This document shows positions 46,522 through 58,309 of a stretch of DNA of 64,000 bases, one piece after another. The stretch spans positions 62,001 to 126,000 of the forward strand of contig JASANG010001354.1 of the NCBI GenBank assembly GCA_030248215.1, in the 5' to 3' direction. The notes under the pieces are model-generated. The model was not told the DNA's origin and made no database searches. It saw nothing but the letters and a program-made list of their open reading frames with translations. This stretch comes from Enoplolaimus lenunculus (taxonomy: Eukaryota; Nematoda; Enoplea; Enoplida; Thoracostomopsidae). The position numbers and the translations under genes were made by a program. Each line of letters opens with the position of its first letter. Within the stretch, counting starts at the first letter, position 1.

Positions 46522-47153
46522 CTACACACAAAATAAATTGTCTTAAAATTTCAAGACTCTTACTTTCTCAAATTTTCAAGACAAATGTCTTATATTTCAA
46601 ACATTAATAGCCTTAAACGACTCACAAATTCTTTTCTTAAATGGTTAAAACATAAATGCCTTATATTCAAGGACTTGCTATTGCCAATTATAAGACAACC
46701 TTTCAAGAAATATGTTTTCAAATATTTTCTGATATTTATGTAAAAGTTAATAGGTATTCTTAAAAGGGTGTATAAATAATCGAATGTAAAGATATCTCGG
46801 GTTGAGCTCGTGCTCTTCGCAACCTAATTTTACGTCTTGGATATATGTAAAATTAAAGTATTGATTTGAGCTTTAACCCCCAATTTTATAGTCGGTTTCC
46901 ATGGCAAATCCCTGCGTCTTATTTCGGACAAATTTCAGAAATATTTCTCATATATTTTAGAAATATTTTTCTTAATCGGATATAAAACAAAGTTTTAAAT
47001 TTAAGTGAAAAATTTTAGACCGATATTTCTGAAAATTTTAAGAAATATAGGTGTTAAATTCAAGACAGATATGTCTGGAGTCTGTATCAAGACACAATTG
47101 TCTTAAAATTTCAGACTATTTCTTGAATATAAGACAATTTATTTTGTGTGTAG
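46522..47153. mobile_element. Palindromic element with 24-bp TIR
   Basis: CTACACACAAAATAAATTGT at the left is exactly inverted at the right (ACAATTTATTTTGTGTGTAG), continuing through CTTA. The interior repeats GACAAATGTCTTA / AAGACAATTGTCTTAAAATT-like motifs in both orientations. No coding capacity, about 630 bp. The superfamily is not clear; no obvious target duplication was found. Confidence 0.7.
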
Positions 47154-48133
47154 GCTCTTGTTCGCAACGCCCCGTAAGAGGCAGAGAAGTCTAATATTCA
47201 ACTTAATTCGTCTCATAAAATACTGATGTAACAGTTCAACGCTAGTTTAAGAATGTGTAATATCACACCGTTAACAACATGCGAACTTAAAGTTCTGCCG
47301 AAACTGGTGGTCAACAACCTCCCGGAACCGAACCCAAAGGGTAATTTAACAGTAATCTGATCAAAAAATTGTTCTTGTGTTACCTGGTGAGAAGTTGCAA
47401 CAGCTAACACTTTCAAAATGACCACTCATTTAAGAGCGTTTATTTTATGACAGTACAAACAATTTCACCACCGAAATTGCCGAAACATCGGGCAATAATT
47501 GTACCTAAGGCAGGGTTTGATATTCTGCAGAAGTCGGAGGCTGATCTCTAATTGTACGAGGCAGCAAACACGCAAGTTATCAGGAATTTTGTAAAATTTG
47601 CCAACTTATGTTTTGCTCAAAAATTCATTTAAACATACGTAACCGGTGACTTGTTTAGAACGAGATTGTGTTTCGACTGGCATCTTAGTCGGAGTTTTGG
47701 TTGTATTCACTGCTTCTAGATTCCATTAGATATTAGTTTGTGCTCTGTGATAATTGAAAGTTTTGGGTTTACAATGACAAAATGGTAAGTATGTAACCAA
47801 AAGAATAATATGATGTATTAGAAGTAAAATGATATTTACTGCTTCAACCAATTTTGTTATTCAAATTAGCTTACTCATATAAAGGGGATAAAAACTGGTT
47901 ACTTACGTAAACTTAAAGCGCTATCTAGTTCACAGTTTTTTTGAATACCGCTAAATATAGCTTTTGATGTCAAAGTCGTTTTTTGATGTCAAACTTCGCA
48001 GCTCTTTGCTACATACATATACGTAACTCTATAGACTCACATATTATACTTAAGTTAATTTTAGACTCAACTAACGTGCAAACAAACCAAACAGTCGTTG
48101 GCTGGTCAGAATCAGGCGCAATGTTCGCAAAAT

Positions 48134-50894
48134 ATGAACGAGCTTCTTTCTAGATCTGACAAAAAATGTTACCATGATAACGAAAGCTGTTCTGATGCTA
48201 ACGCTGGTGACCTATCTCATTCAGTGATCTCTAGTTGTGAAAATGTCATGACGTCTGAAATATCTACGACAAAAATGTGTGACAGTGGTGAAGCTAAGTA
48301 TTCAGCACCCAGTGCTAGTTTGCCGTACACACTAAACGCAGTGTATGCGCGCTTGAAAACGTTAGCACAGATGCAAATTGTTCTTGCAGTTGTTTGTCTT
48401 GCGCTTGGATGTTTATACTTCTTTCATCGGGGTGCAACTCGATTACTTGCGGCCGGGATTTGGTGAGTATGCGCTTTAAATTGCAAGAAATGGCTTTCGA
48501 TGCGACGTTTAACGTTGTCATTAGTCGTGCGTGTTTCGCTTTTACTGGCGCATTAAGGCTTTGACGAAGTATGTTCAATGTAATAATCCGTTTTGTTATA
48601 TGCCGTCGTTGCTTTTTTTAACGCGCGTAATAAACTTGGAACTGTAAGCTTTACTGCGCATATAAATAGCTATGATTATATAGATGTTATATTTTGCTTT
48701 CAGGTCGGGCATTTATTTCTTTCTGACGGGTAGTTTGGGAATTTGTGGAACTGCATCGCACCGGCGAGGATTGATCATCACGCATTTGGTGATGTGTTTG
48801 CATTCGGCTGTCATGTTTTGTCCCGGACTAATTCTTTCCAGCAGTTTTGGAGCTATCGCTGATGTGTGGGGATGCAACTTCAATTGTTCTACGCGACCTA
48901 GCTTTGCTTGTCAGTTGCAGTGCGAGACACCGCTTGAAAGCGATGAGTTGCGGTAAGCTTCGCTTAAGCTTGCTTATGCTGGTCAATGTATACGTGGTGG
49001 TCAGCTCCTCAATTTTTTCAGACTTAGCAAAAAGGGCATATTGACAGGAAATTTAATGCCATAGCTTGTACACGTAGAATTAAAGATTTCAGAACAGTAG
49101 TAGCGGTGCTACACTTTGCGAAAGAACTAAAACGCTCCACCAAATCGGTGGCGTGCTTTGCCACCCGTACATGCCACTGTCTTAAGCCAAATTGTAATTA
49201 AAACACTTTCTCTGCTGCAGAAATTTGCTAGCGAGACTTTTTAATTCGGTGCTCTGTGATTTTAATTCTGTGCTCTATGATATTTAAAGCAAAGAATGCA
49301 GCTGATGCCAAGTATCAGAATCATCTGGTTCCTATTGATCCCGTCTCGTCAATTGGATTTGCAAGACCTGCAATAAGCTTTAAACGGTGTTTTTTATTTC
49401 GATATAACAAGATTTGCATATATTGTTTTTTTCATGAATCAGTCGTAGTTTTGTGTCTGAAAGTCTTCATTCCTAAGTTTTTAATACATTATATAACTGT
49501 TTAGCTGGGTTTCAACCTAATTCCTGCAATAATTCAATTCTTGTTCCTGCATTCACAGCCGCCGGAACAGGAATTTATACGGTTTTGTGGCAAATTATTC
49601 GTAATCATTTAAATATTGGAAACTTTGGCTTTGAAAAATTAGTACTTCGAAATGAGTGTTTTTGAAATTAGTTAAGTTTTGTTAATAAGCAGTTAAATTA
49701 AATATCTGATGTGTTTTCGTCAAACTTTATGATGAAATTGCTGAAAATTCACGAAAGGCACTTTTTGGCTAGTTTGTAGTCTAAATAGTGCAAGCGTAAT
49801 TCGGTGACGAAAATTATTTCAAATTCCGGTTTCTGTTCTTGCAAAAATTGAATTCCTGTTCGTTTTCCGGCAAAACTTTGTATCTGTTGGAAACCTGCTA
49901 TTTGTGTCGCGGTCTTACAAATATTGTTGAAAGTTAACGTCAGGACTAGTTTAAAACAGAGATGCCATTCAGCTATTTTGAAACTGAGACTGCATTGCTG
50001 AGTATGTGCACCATTTGATATTTCAGCGATCATCACAGTCGCCACAATTCACTTGGTCGCACCGTGGATTTATGTTTGATAATATTGGCATTGTTCGAAA
50101 TGGCTTTAGCCATCGCAAGTGCTGTCTATTGTGCAAAAGCGACATGCGAACAATGGGGACTAGTGGACCATGAAATTTTGACCCGAATCATGGACCAGCA
50201 CCAGACAAACAATTCTGAAAAGGTATACAAGCATAAACTGTGTAAATAGTTAGAGTTGCGTCGTCATACTTTTCAACTAATTTAATGGAGTTTGGCATAA
50301 TCCGCAACCTCATACCAATTTGTAAACGAAGATCGTAACTTGCGGCGCTGGACGGCCGGCGCCAAAGCCTCTCAACAGTAAAGTGCCATCCGTAGGCTTC
50401 TGTTTTCTGACAGGTGCAACTATACGTAGCTTAAAAGCGTCGTGCGCAGTGTTTATATACAGCACAGCATTTTAGTGTACCGTCTCGTGTTTCTGAGCGT
50501 CTACGCTTGTTTCCTTTGATAATTCGTTGAATTTATGTTTAATATAGTAGTTCTGCCTAAGGTTTACTTGGATTAAAATATTCACTACATAACATACAAC
50601 TAGTTTTCAGTAATTGAACCATAGCCGAGCAATGTTAGTGTAAATTTGTTGGTGAACGAAAATGGGTGGGTTCTGTTGCTCTCACATTTTGTTTTCACTG
50701 TGCTGCGTATCATGTTTTATTCGCGTTCTGGAGTTTTATTCAGTCTTGACTGTATTTTTGTTTCCTTACTGTAGCGTTTAATGTTTAAGCGTACCGCTGA
50801 ACATGACAAATCCTGTGATGCACTTTCAGTGAAAAAATGCGAAAAAAGCAAGCCATTGATCAAAGATATGTCTTCAGCTACAGATGATGATTAA
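48134..50894 (+). CDS. CD20/MS4A-like four-pass membrane protein
   Basis: Four exons join in phase: 48134-48462, 48704-48952, 50027-50222 and 50775-50894, giving 297 aa plus TAA. Hydrophobic segments lie at ~79-97 (QIVLAVVCLALGCLYFF), 104-126 (LLAAGIWSGIYFFLTGSLGI), 132-163 and 206-229 (LCLIILALFEMALAIASAVY). The N-terminal 75 residues are polar and Ser-rich, and the tail is basic then acidic (ATDDD). The loop between TM3 and TM4 (~164-205) has four Cys (167, 171, 179, 183). 'IWSGIYFFLTGSLGI' and 'LFEMALAIASAVYCAKA' follow the CD20-like family pattern; the assignment is by layout and motif, and other tetraspan families are possible. The start is the first in-frame ATG. An upstream ATG with a strong donor (47777-47787) does not join in frame and may be part of a 5' UTR exon. 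Confidence 0.78.
49504..49892. mobile_element. TTCCTG-family MITE (intron 2 of the CD20-like gene)
   Basis: Starts CTGGGTTTCAACCTAATTCC, with CTTGTTCCTGCATTC just inside. Ends with GTTTCTGTTCTTGC, AATTCCTGTTCG and TGTTGGAAACCTG. The interior matches 59380-59560. No coding capacity. Confidence 0.6.
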
Positions 50895-50987
50895 TACGTA
50901 CTTATGTTGTCCACCACTTTTGTATTTTTAATTAGAAGGAACGACGTAAGGATCAATGGTGGCAAAACGTGTACAACACAAAGAAAC

Positions 50988-51326
50988 ATATTATTTTGAA
51001 TTTTGCCGATGCTGATTCTAACTTTAGTACGCCATGCTTCATAAACAGATAGGATACTACATTATATCATTATATGAAGATTTAAACCCTATTTGTAAGA
51101 ACGGTTAATTTCGATAAATTTTTTCAAACAAACGCAAGAGATATAACACTTCCTGACCAGACACACTGATATGCGCCGAGAAATGAAATGGATAGCATTC
51201 CAACTGACTGTTATGTGAAAAAGGCATCAGCAAAGAATCAGCAATTTTTTGCAGTGCCGATGTTGATATTCACGAAAAGTGCCGATTATACCGTTGCGAT
51301 GCCGATTAATCAGCACATCCATAGAG
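50988..51326. mobile_element. MITE, GCCGAT family
   Basis: Contains GCCGATGCTGATTCTAAC, ATGCTTCATAAACAGATAGG, the shared 'GATAGCATTCCAACTGACTG' core, and ends GCCGATTAATCAGCACATCC. The left end is eroded. It lies about 100 bp downstream of the CD20-like stop codon. Confidence 0.65.
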
Positions 51327-52017
51327 AAAAATTAATTAGAAATGCTAAGTTTTCATCAAGAATAATTTTTCTTTTGTAGTACATCAGATTTAACACGAGG
51401 CAGAAACACGGGGTTTAGTTGTTATCGAAGTTAACTTCGTGTTGTGCCATAAAACATACTTCGCATGGTACTGCTAGTTTTACCAAAATGTTCCTTCAAC
51501 TTATAAGTGAGCAGCTAGTAAAGTTCAACTTGAATAACAAATTCCATTGTGTGTATTTTATATATATTTATTGCTTGTATATGAATTCCATATTTCGATT
51601 AATAATTGATGAAACATTCGACTAATATTGTATGTACGTCACTTGCGACCAGAATCATTACATTTCGGTCATCGCCTGTGTTCTTTGCAGTTCTGTTTGT
51701 TTGTGCTTGACTGCCAATAAATAGTTTGTTTATTATAAATTTTAGTTAAAGAAATTACAAATATTATAATTTCAGTAAAGTTTATATGAACAAATGTGGT
51801 TTGAATCGTCTTAATTCTAATTATTGGATTGAATACATACTGAGAGGCAGTTATTGAAAAGCAATCGTGGTGCTCTAATCCAAGTGCCCATGCGGTACGC
51901 TATCGAATCGAATATTTTCAAATGTTCTTCAGCTCTGTGCTATAGCTTTAACTTCCCATTTAAATTTTTGATTGATATTGAGTATTTAAAATGATGCATA
52001 TATTGTTTAGCATTTAT

Positions 52018-52156
52018 GGCCAATGTAAAGAACAGGGGCGGAACAGTGTTATAAGCATATTCCTATGCCCAAGCCAAGCAAAAAGTCTAAATCTTTAGCT
52101 AAGTCTATTCAAGTCCCAAAGAAAAACGTTTCGTCTCTGAATTTACATTAGCCGCA
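52018..52156. mobile_element. Short foldback element, copy 1
   Basis: GGCCAATGTAAAGAACAGGGGCGGAAC at the left is partly inverted at the right (AACGTTTCGTCTCTGAATTTACATTAGCC). Only about 140 bp. The interior has TAAGCATATTCCTATGCCCA. Confidence 0.6.
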
Positions 52157-52656
52157 TTTATCAGGGTGTTTGAGATTTTTAATGGTTTTTGTACATTTTA
52201 ACGTGCCGTTTGTTTGCGACATTTGTTTATTTAGTAAACTACAGTTTCTATGTTGTGTGAGTTCAACTTTAATTAAAAACAATGAGCTTGTAGCTGATAT
52301 ATTTTAGTTCAGCATTTTCACTTGTAGCCATCTCCCTTCTCTGATTATAAATTTTAAATTGTGATATATTTGAAGCATGCATATAGTTAAAACATAAGGT
52401 TACGTTGTAGACCTGGCTGTTCGTAAATGTGGGTGGTGCGCCTGGTTTGTAAATGTTTGCTAGCATGCAGGGCACAAATTTTTATCGGAGGTTCCGGCAA
52501 TTTTGGCAGTGAAATTTTGCATAGTTTTGCAAAATGTTCTGATAACACCTTTCGTTTTAACTTTTGGTACAATTTTGAGGAAGGATTTGCCGGGATTTGG
52601 TAAAAGATATGCGTTAAACCAAATCATTTAATATTAGGTATTTGCAAAAATTGCCA

Positions 52657-52802
52657 ATGTGAAGAACAGGGCGGAACGGTATTTTAAGCATATTCCTAGG
52701 CCTAAGCGTATTAGCCAAGCAAAAAAATTGGTCTAAAGCTTAAGCTTGCTCTATTTTAGGCCAACTGAAAAACGTTCCGCCCCTGATCTTTACATGGGCC
52801 GC
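52657..52802. mobile_element. Short foldback element, copy 2
   Basis: GCCAATGTGAAGAACAGGGCGGAAC at the left and AACGTTCCGCCCCTGATC-TTTACATGGGC at the right form a near-complete hairpin of about 146 bp. The interior is TAAGC/GCTTA-rich. It is the same family as 52018-52156 and related to fragments at 11.2, 13.0 and 60.3 kb. Confidence 0.7.
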
Positions 52803-52839
52803 AGAAATTAACAACTTAAACTTTTTAATACGGATGTTC

Positions 52840-53050
52840 CAATTAATCGGTAATAATCGGTAAACCTTGCTCATAAAATTATAATCGGTGATGGTAGTTA
52901 GGGTTTAAGTTTTCGCATAATGTGGTAATGTCTCGTATCTGTTCGCTAAACAAGGTTTAAAGTTGAAATCGGCACCGTCAAATTTCCAAAATAAGAATCT
53001 GCATCGGTATTGGCATCTGCAAAAATTTTGGTATCGGCACATCCCTAACT
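52840..53050. mobile_element. MITE, GCCGAT family
   Basis: Begins CGGATGTTCCAATTAATCGG and ends AAAATTTTGGTATCGGCACA-TCCCT. ATCGG micro-repeats lie near both ends and GTATCTGTTCGCTAAACAAG inside. It is shorter than the other copies. Confidence 0.6.
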
Positions 53051-53779
53051 TTAACTACCTACCTTCACCTCACCTCCGGCTCGTGTATTTTTCACCTCCG
53101 GCTCATGTTTTTCACCTCCGATGGCACCCCACTAGCGCTAATGAATTCAAATGTTGTTTGTTTCTTGTCATGTTATTGTTGATTGGTGTCGAATTACAGT
53201 AAACTTCTTAATGTACGCTGCGAACTGAACGTTTCTTCGCAGATTGTGTTACCTACAGTTTTAAACTTTTAAGTTTAATTTTGGAATTTTTAGTAAACCA
53301 CACGCAATATATTTAATAACTGCTATATTCTGGATTGGAAGAAAGCATTCATTTTTGCTATTTCGGAAACAGTTTGTATGTCAGGCGAGTTACCGCTTTG
53401 ACCGTAATTTTACAGTGTTTTGGCGTTAGAACCTGTTATCTAACTAAAATTGAGATGTTAATGTTTTTTCAGACGTGCGCGTATAATTGAGATTTAGAAT
53501 AGTTAATTAATTATTGCTCGTAAAGCAGCGCTCACTCTGCCAGTTGCGATCTTCGGTGCATTGTGCTAAACGATGCTGAACAGCGTAAATAAGCATTACT
53601 ACAATATATCTGAAAAGATCAATACTAAGTAATCGTACTACTAACTGGTACTTCAAGCGTGACCTGAGTAGTTTTCGTTGTACCTGCGTGATGTGCCATA
53701 CATATTTACCGTGGTCAGCGTGCGTATCGTTCGATCGTGTTATTGTGAACTCTCATTTTTGTGCGATTGTTTGCAGCAG

Positions 53780-56700
53780 TAGATACAATTGCTATAACTA
53801 CGCCGAGATTTGCCATGGAAAGACAAATGTTAACAATCCCATTGAAACCGCGGGCGTTTAGCTTGCCACCGACATCTGGTATGTTTAACAGTGGCCGGAG
53901 TTTAGTAGATATAAACTTTTGGTTTGAAAGCCTGTCATCTTGGGGTAATTTATCAAGGCTAAATTGGGACTTTTGAGATATTTCACTAATATTGCGGTTA
54001 CAAGCAATGTAATTTCAGTACTAAAGCGTTTTTGGGTGCGAGGAATCTAAATAAAATCTTTGTAAATCTCCAGAACCATGAATACTCATTGGAATGTTTG
54101 AAATGTATAGTCCGGGTAGGGACTTACCGATACCGAGACCGCACATCTAGGGATCGACCTGATCCAAGATCCGGATCCGGGCCGGATCTCTGCAATTTTT
54201 AAGATCCGGATCCAAATCGGGATCCGGTAAAATAAACTACCGGATCTCCTTATCCGAAATTCGATATACAAACAAAAACATACCAAAATTGGTGTATGTA
54301 TTTCAACTATGCCTACGTAATCTAATAAGCACTGTGTGAGCATTAAATGCTTTATTGCAACGGCTATACGAAATACCTATGTAACAAATTGAATATAAAA
54401 GTGTATGTATTTGCAAGTTTCATAGCTAGTGATAAAACTGCTAAGCGTGAGGCTGAAATTCACCTTAAAATACGTGATTGCAATAAGTGTAGTAATTAGT
54501 AATCAGAAACATATTTTCAGGAATAAGTTTCAAAGTTAACACCTTAATTACATATACGTGGAGACCAATGTTGTTGCGGAAGAAGAACAAACGTAAAAAT
54601 TTTAAAGACTTCTTTTTAGTCGCTATAGTTTTGTTGACTAATTTTGCGAAAGAATCAGTTGAACTTTTTCTATTTTATATACGTTAGGTAATGAAAAATT
54701 ATCCAGCTAGTAAGATCCGGATCCGCTCGCTTCTTTGTTCCAGGTGGTTTGGAACCGAAACCAGAAGTTGAGGATTCAACGAATGTGATATTCTGAAAAA
54801 ACACAAGAAACTGAAAAGCATTAAAAATAATTTTTTTGAAAATTATAAATTTCCGATGATGACCGAAAATTGACCGATGCTATCTGTCTCGCCAGGCAAG
54901 TCTCGGTCACAGGTTATCATTGAGACCGACCATTCCTGGACATAGCGTAAAAATATACTTTTTGGGCCATATGTGCCAAGACGTATTCTTCACACGTTGG
55001 ATGTTTTTATCCGGACGGCCCTTTGTCCAGGCATCCTTTTGACCGGACGGGCTTTTGTCCAGACGGCCTTTTGTCCGTTTGGCTTTTTGTCCGGACGGCC
55101 TTTTGTCCGGACGCTTTTTGTCCGAACGACCTTTTGTCCAGACGGCCTTTTGTCCAGACGGCCATCTATCCGGCGACCACTTGTCCGGTCACCGAAAAAC
55201 AAGCTTATCACAGTCGGTTCTCGTTTCAACAAAAATATGAAAATCACAATAAATTACTGTACACCATATTTTTTATTTTTCCACAGTTTGCAGTACACAT
55301 TACACAGTATATATATTGTTTATTTTCCCGCTATTAGCCACCATATACATGTCGTAGGCCAATCTGCTATTCAGGCCAATTATTAATTATCTGCTATTTT
55401 GCGTAATAACAGTTTCGCCTAGGCTAAACTGCTATTAACTTATCGATTAATCAGTATTTGGACAGACGTAATATCGTTAACCAATCAATGTTGGTCCTTT
55501 AGGTGTTCTAACTTGTCCCAGGTTGGTACCGGCGCGGAGCCTTGAGTCCAGACCCTGTCCCGACCCTGATCAAAATCGTGGTAACGGGCCAACTCAAGTT
55601 TGTACGCACAGTGTTGAATTCAGAATTAAGTTCTCCTGTGTGCGTGAAGAGTGAAGGTCAAGATTCGTAGTCATTTGGCGTCGCTGTTTTAAAAACATTA
55701 TTTAGAGTTGTAATTTTTTGATTTTTGGAATAAACAGAAATTTTTACGATACATAAATTGGAAAATATGTGGTGTACCTAATATCAGGGTAGCCTTGCAA
55801 AAATACGCTCACGTATCAAAAGCGTTATTAAAAACATTATAAACCATTCAAAGGAAACACAGGTCCTTAATTTATTGCCTGTTGAATAACTGGTTGTAGA
55901 TTTATTGACATGCTAGAGTGAGTAGAGTGTAAGAATATGCCCGAATATTAAACATGTATTTGATGAGACCATCGTAAAAGCAGTCGTCAAAATGTGGAAT
56001 GCAATTTGATCCCCCCGAAAAGTATAATCGTCACTTTAATACTTCGTACGTGAAAGCCGGTTTCAGTTGTTGTTGGCAACAAAACCAACACTTACAGCGA
56101 TTTTATTAAGCGGGTTAACCTAGCCCACTGCCGCCTGCAGCCGAGAATATAGATGTGGATACGTATGATTCTCCCCGTCGAAAACTTTTTGATCATCTCC
56201 CGGAAATTAAATTTCATAGTATTTTTAGTCCTAAACCAAACATTTTTGCAGTTTTCGAACGCTGGCAGCCAGTCTAAGGTGTTATTTCTGTTGTTTGCTG
56301 CAACCAGCAATTGTTTAAAGAAAATTGCTGCTTTCCGGGGGATCAAAATTTGATCCTCCCTCGGATAAAGTGCAAAACCATATTCCACATTTGAAAATCG
56401 TATTATTCATCGTATTAAAGCTTTGAGTTTTCGAACGATCACGAATTTGCCACTATTTTCTGAAATTTTCATTTTTACAAAATTTTCTTTCCGGGCAGAT
56501 CAAAGTGTCGCGTTTTCCGCGCATCTCCTCTGAAATATACTACGTATATTTCCAGTTCTATTCCAACTCGTTAACGCTGTGCTACCAATATTATATTTCA
56601 CGCATAGCATGCCACGCAACACCAGGATTTTTGTGTCCACTCGATCATTATATCAATTACTTGTATAAAACAATTTTGTCGCCCGTAGTTTAGTGTTTAG

Positions 56701-57160
56701 TGCAGTTTATGGCTTCTCTTGATTAAGTAATGCTCGGCTCCCGGCCACGTATTTTTGGAACTCGAAAAAACATAACACGGCTGGATATTTGCGCGTACGA
56801 GACTAATGAGACAGATTTTCACTTTTCGGTCTTTCCAAAATTTTGAACTGAATCCGGTTATTTTTGCTCGTGGCACCTTGTTCGTTTCTAATACTTATCT
56901 ACTGAGTAGCAAGCTTGTAGACTGATTTGCTTTGTTGTTTAGCGCACTGATACAATGTGTGTTTTTTCATTTTATCCATTTCCCTTTCTTGCAAGTGCCA
57001 GAGATAGATGTATTGCTAAACCCACGGATCGGTCTCCAGACACATCGGGGGAGCCAGTCCCACCACCCTTTAGTCTTGCTTGAAAATTCTCCCCATGTGC
57101 GACGCTTAAAAGTTTTTGTCTCCGTTTTTAATGTTGGACAACCACCGGAATGCAACTGAT
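53780..57160 (+). CDS. Possible two-exon small protein, family unknown
   Basis: Exon A (53780-53881) follows a good acceptor (GATTGTTTGCAG). It has a strong start context (GCCATGG at about 53816) and encodes MERQMLTIPLKPRAFSLPPT before a GTATGT donor. Exon B (56998-57159) follows CCCTTTCTTGCAAG and stays in phase with exon A. It encodes VPEIDVLLNPRIGLQTHRGS...ENSPHVRRLKVFVSVFNV and stops at TGA, about 75 residues in total. I recognise no domain. The intron of ~3.1 kb holds a minisatellite and several MITEs. A further exon-like segment follows at 57661. The phase match alone has a one-in-three chance of being accidental. Confidence 0.35.
53930..54085. repeat. Single unit of the ~170-bp satellite
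   Basis: Contains TTTGAAAGCCTGTCATCTTG, GGTTACAAGCAATGTAATTTC and TTTTTGGGTGCGAGGAATCT, as in the arrays at 19.8 and 34.5 kb, but only one unit is present. Confidence 0.65.
54146..54735. mobile_element. GATCCG-family MITE
   Basis: The left part is crowded with GATCCGG (AAGATCCGGATCCGGGCC; AAGATCCGGATCC; GGGATCCGG). The right end near 54713 again reads AAGATCCGGATCCG. The interior is non-coding. By analogy with the other families this is a short DNA transposon with its own subterminal motif; the exact ends are uncertain. Confidence 0.5.
54736..54945. mobile_element. GGTCTC/GAGAC-family MITE, inverted copy
   Basis: CAGGTGGTTTGGAACCGAAACC is followed by AGTTGAGGATTCA and a right end GAGACCGACCATTCCTGG. 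It corresponds in reverse to 10640-10870 and 31020-31320. It abuts the GATCCG-family element. Confidence 0.55.
55007..55195. repeat. Minisatellite of TTTTGTCCGGACGGCC units
   Basis: About 11 variable units of 16-17 bp (TTTTGTCCGGACGGCC, TTTTGTCCAGACGGCC, TTTTGTCCGAACGACC). It contains frequent TCCGGA palindromes. Open frames across it in both strands are by-products of the repeat. Confidence 0.88.
55985..56395. mobile_element. Candidate foldback element
   Basis: ATGTGGAAT...TTTGATCCCCCCGAAAG on the left is mirrored on the right by CTTTCCGGGGGATCAAA...ATTCCACAT, with an extra GATCAAAATTTGATCC palindrome inside the right arm. Imperfect arms; no target duplication was identified. Confidence 0.4.
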
Positions 57161-57660
57161 GCCATGCTTATGAAGGTTGTTCATAGTTGTGAGCCAGGCC
57201 AGCTACTATTGACTACTATCGAGTAACAGACGCTGCGTTGTTAAACCGTCATTAAGGGTTTGCCATTTCTATCTTAAAAAACCAATATTTTAGGCCTATT
57301 CTAGTGGGCGACTTTACTTCTAATCCAAGTTACTCTGTTTTAGTACGACACGGCCGAATGTTGAGTGAATTGTACTCGAGCCACAATGCTTATATTAAGT
57401 CTTCTGGCAGTATGTGTATAAATATACGTATGTATTAAGCATATGGAGTGTTTTAATGATATACGTATGCGTCATAGGCTCATATATTGAGTGGAGCTTT
57501 AGTTTAGATAGTGTGTACTTATATACATAAGTGTGTGTTTTTGTTACGTACGCGTACGTACATACGCTTCTTGTTTTGATTTCAATTGTGTTTGGCAGTC
57601 GTATGAGTAGGCACGGATAACTTGTATTGTCTTAAAACTTAATATAACGTTTTTATTCAG

Positions 57661-57725
57661 TGTCATGAGTCACATGCTTGGGAGGAAGGCGAACTGCCAG
57701 CAGCGTCGGCAAAAATCTAAGTAAC
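57661..57725 (+). CDS. Exon-like segment (possible terminal exon)
   Basis: Preceded by a strong acceptor (GTTTTTATTCAG) and GC-richer than its surroundings. It is open in two frames, reading CHESHAWEEGELPAASAKI then stop, or MSHMLGRKANCQQRRQKSK then stop. It cannot be joined convincingly to the exon at 56998. It could be the last exon of an unfound isoform, or chance. Confidence 0.22.
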
Positions 57726-57885
57726 TTAGCGTGTCAGTGCACTGACCTTCATTTCTCACACTTTTGAAGTGAAATTGCTAACCACATTGTGCATTGTCCT
57801 GCGCTCAAATTCACGGCGGAAAGGGAACCCACTTTTTGATAGTGAATATAACCTATTGAAGTTCCATACTATATATTCCGAAACC

Positions 57886-58232
57886 CAGGGTGCAAAGTGT
57901 GCAACGGATAATTTGTATTAACAAATACAATATTGATTTAGGGTGTCTTTTGGCTGGCAACAGCTTTCAAAAACGTCGCACGAACAAATTGGCGGTGATT
58001 TTTTGGTTCTGTAAAGCTAAACTACAATCTGTTAGTGATAAGTTAACTCATCGAAAGCAATTTAATAGATAAATGATACAGAATTCTTAAGCAATATACC
58101 ACAACAAATAGAATTAAAATTAAAATTTAAAAATTCCGATTCCGATTGATTGCGCAACCGGGATCGGAATCGAAATCGGAACTCGTTTTGCATCGGAATT
58201 CTAATCAGAATCGGAATTCCGGTTGCACCCTG
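57886..58232. mobile_element. hAT-like MITE, ATTCCG family, with exact 8-bp TSD
   Basis: Starts CAGGGTGCAAAGTGTGC and ends CGGAATTCCGGTTGCACCCT-G. It is flanked by CCGAAACC on both sides (57878-57885 and 58233-58240). About 347 bp with a strong ATTCCGATTCCGATTG array at the right end. The interior is shared with copies at 14.8, 17.9, 38.1, 58.8 and 60.8 kb. Confidence 0.9.
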
Positions 58233-58309
58233 CCGAAACCGAATTCTAGTTTGCGCCCTAACTTCAAAAGTAGAGTTGTTCTTTTTAACCATCAGCCGGA
58301 GCCAGGAAA

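Noticed and set aside
47777-47790. ATG with a strong GTAAGT donor as first exon of the CD20-like gene
   Set aside because: Its phase does not fit any visible acceptor before the first membrane-protein exon; it may be a 5' UTR exon only.
54973-55386. 137-codon ORF with FCPDGLLSGRP-type repeats
   Set aside because: It is the 16-bp minisatellite translated; all frames give similar repeats.
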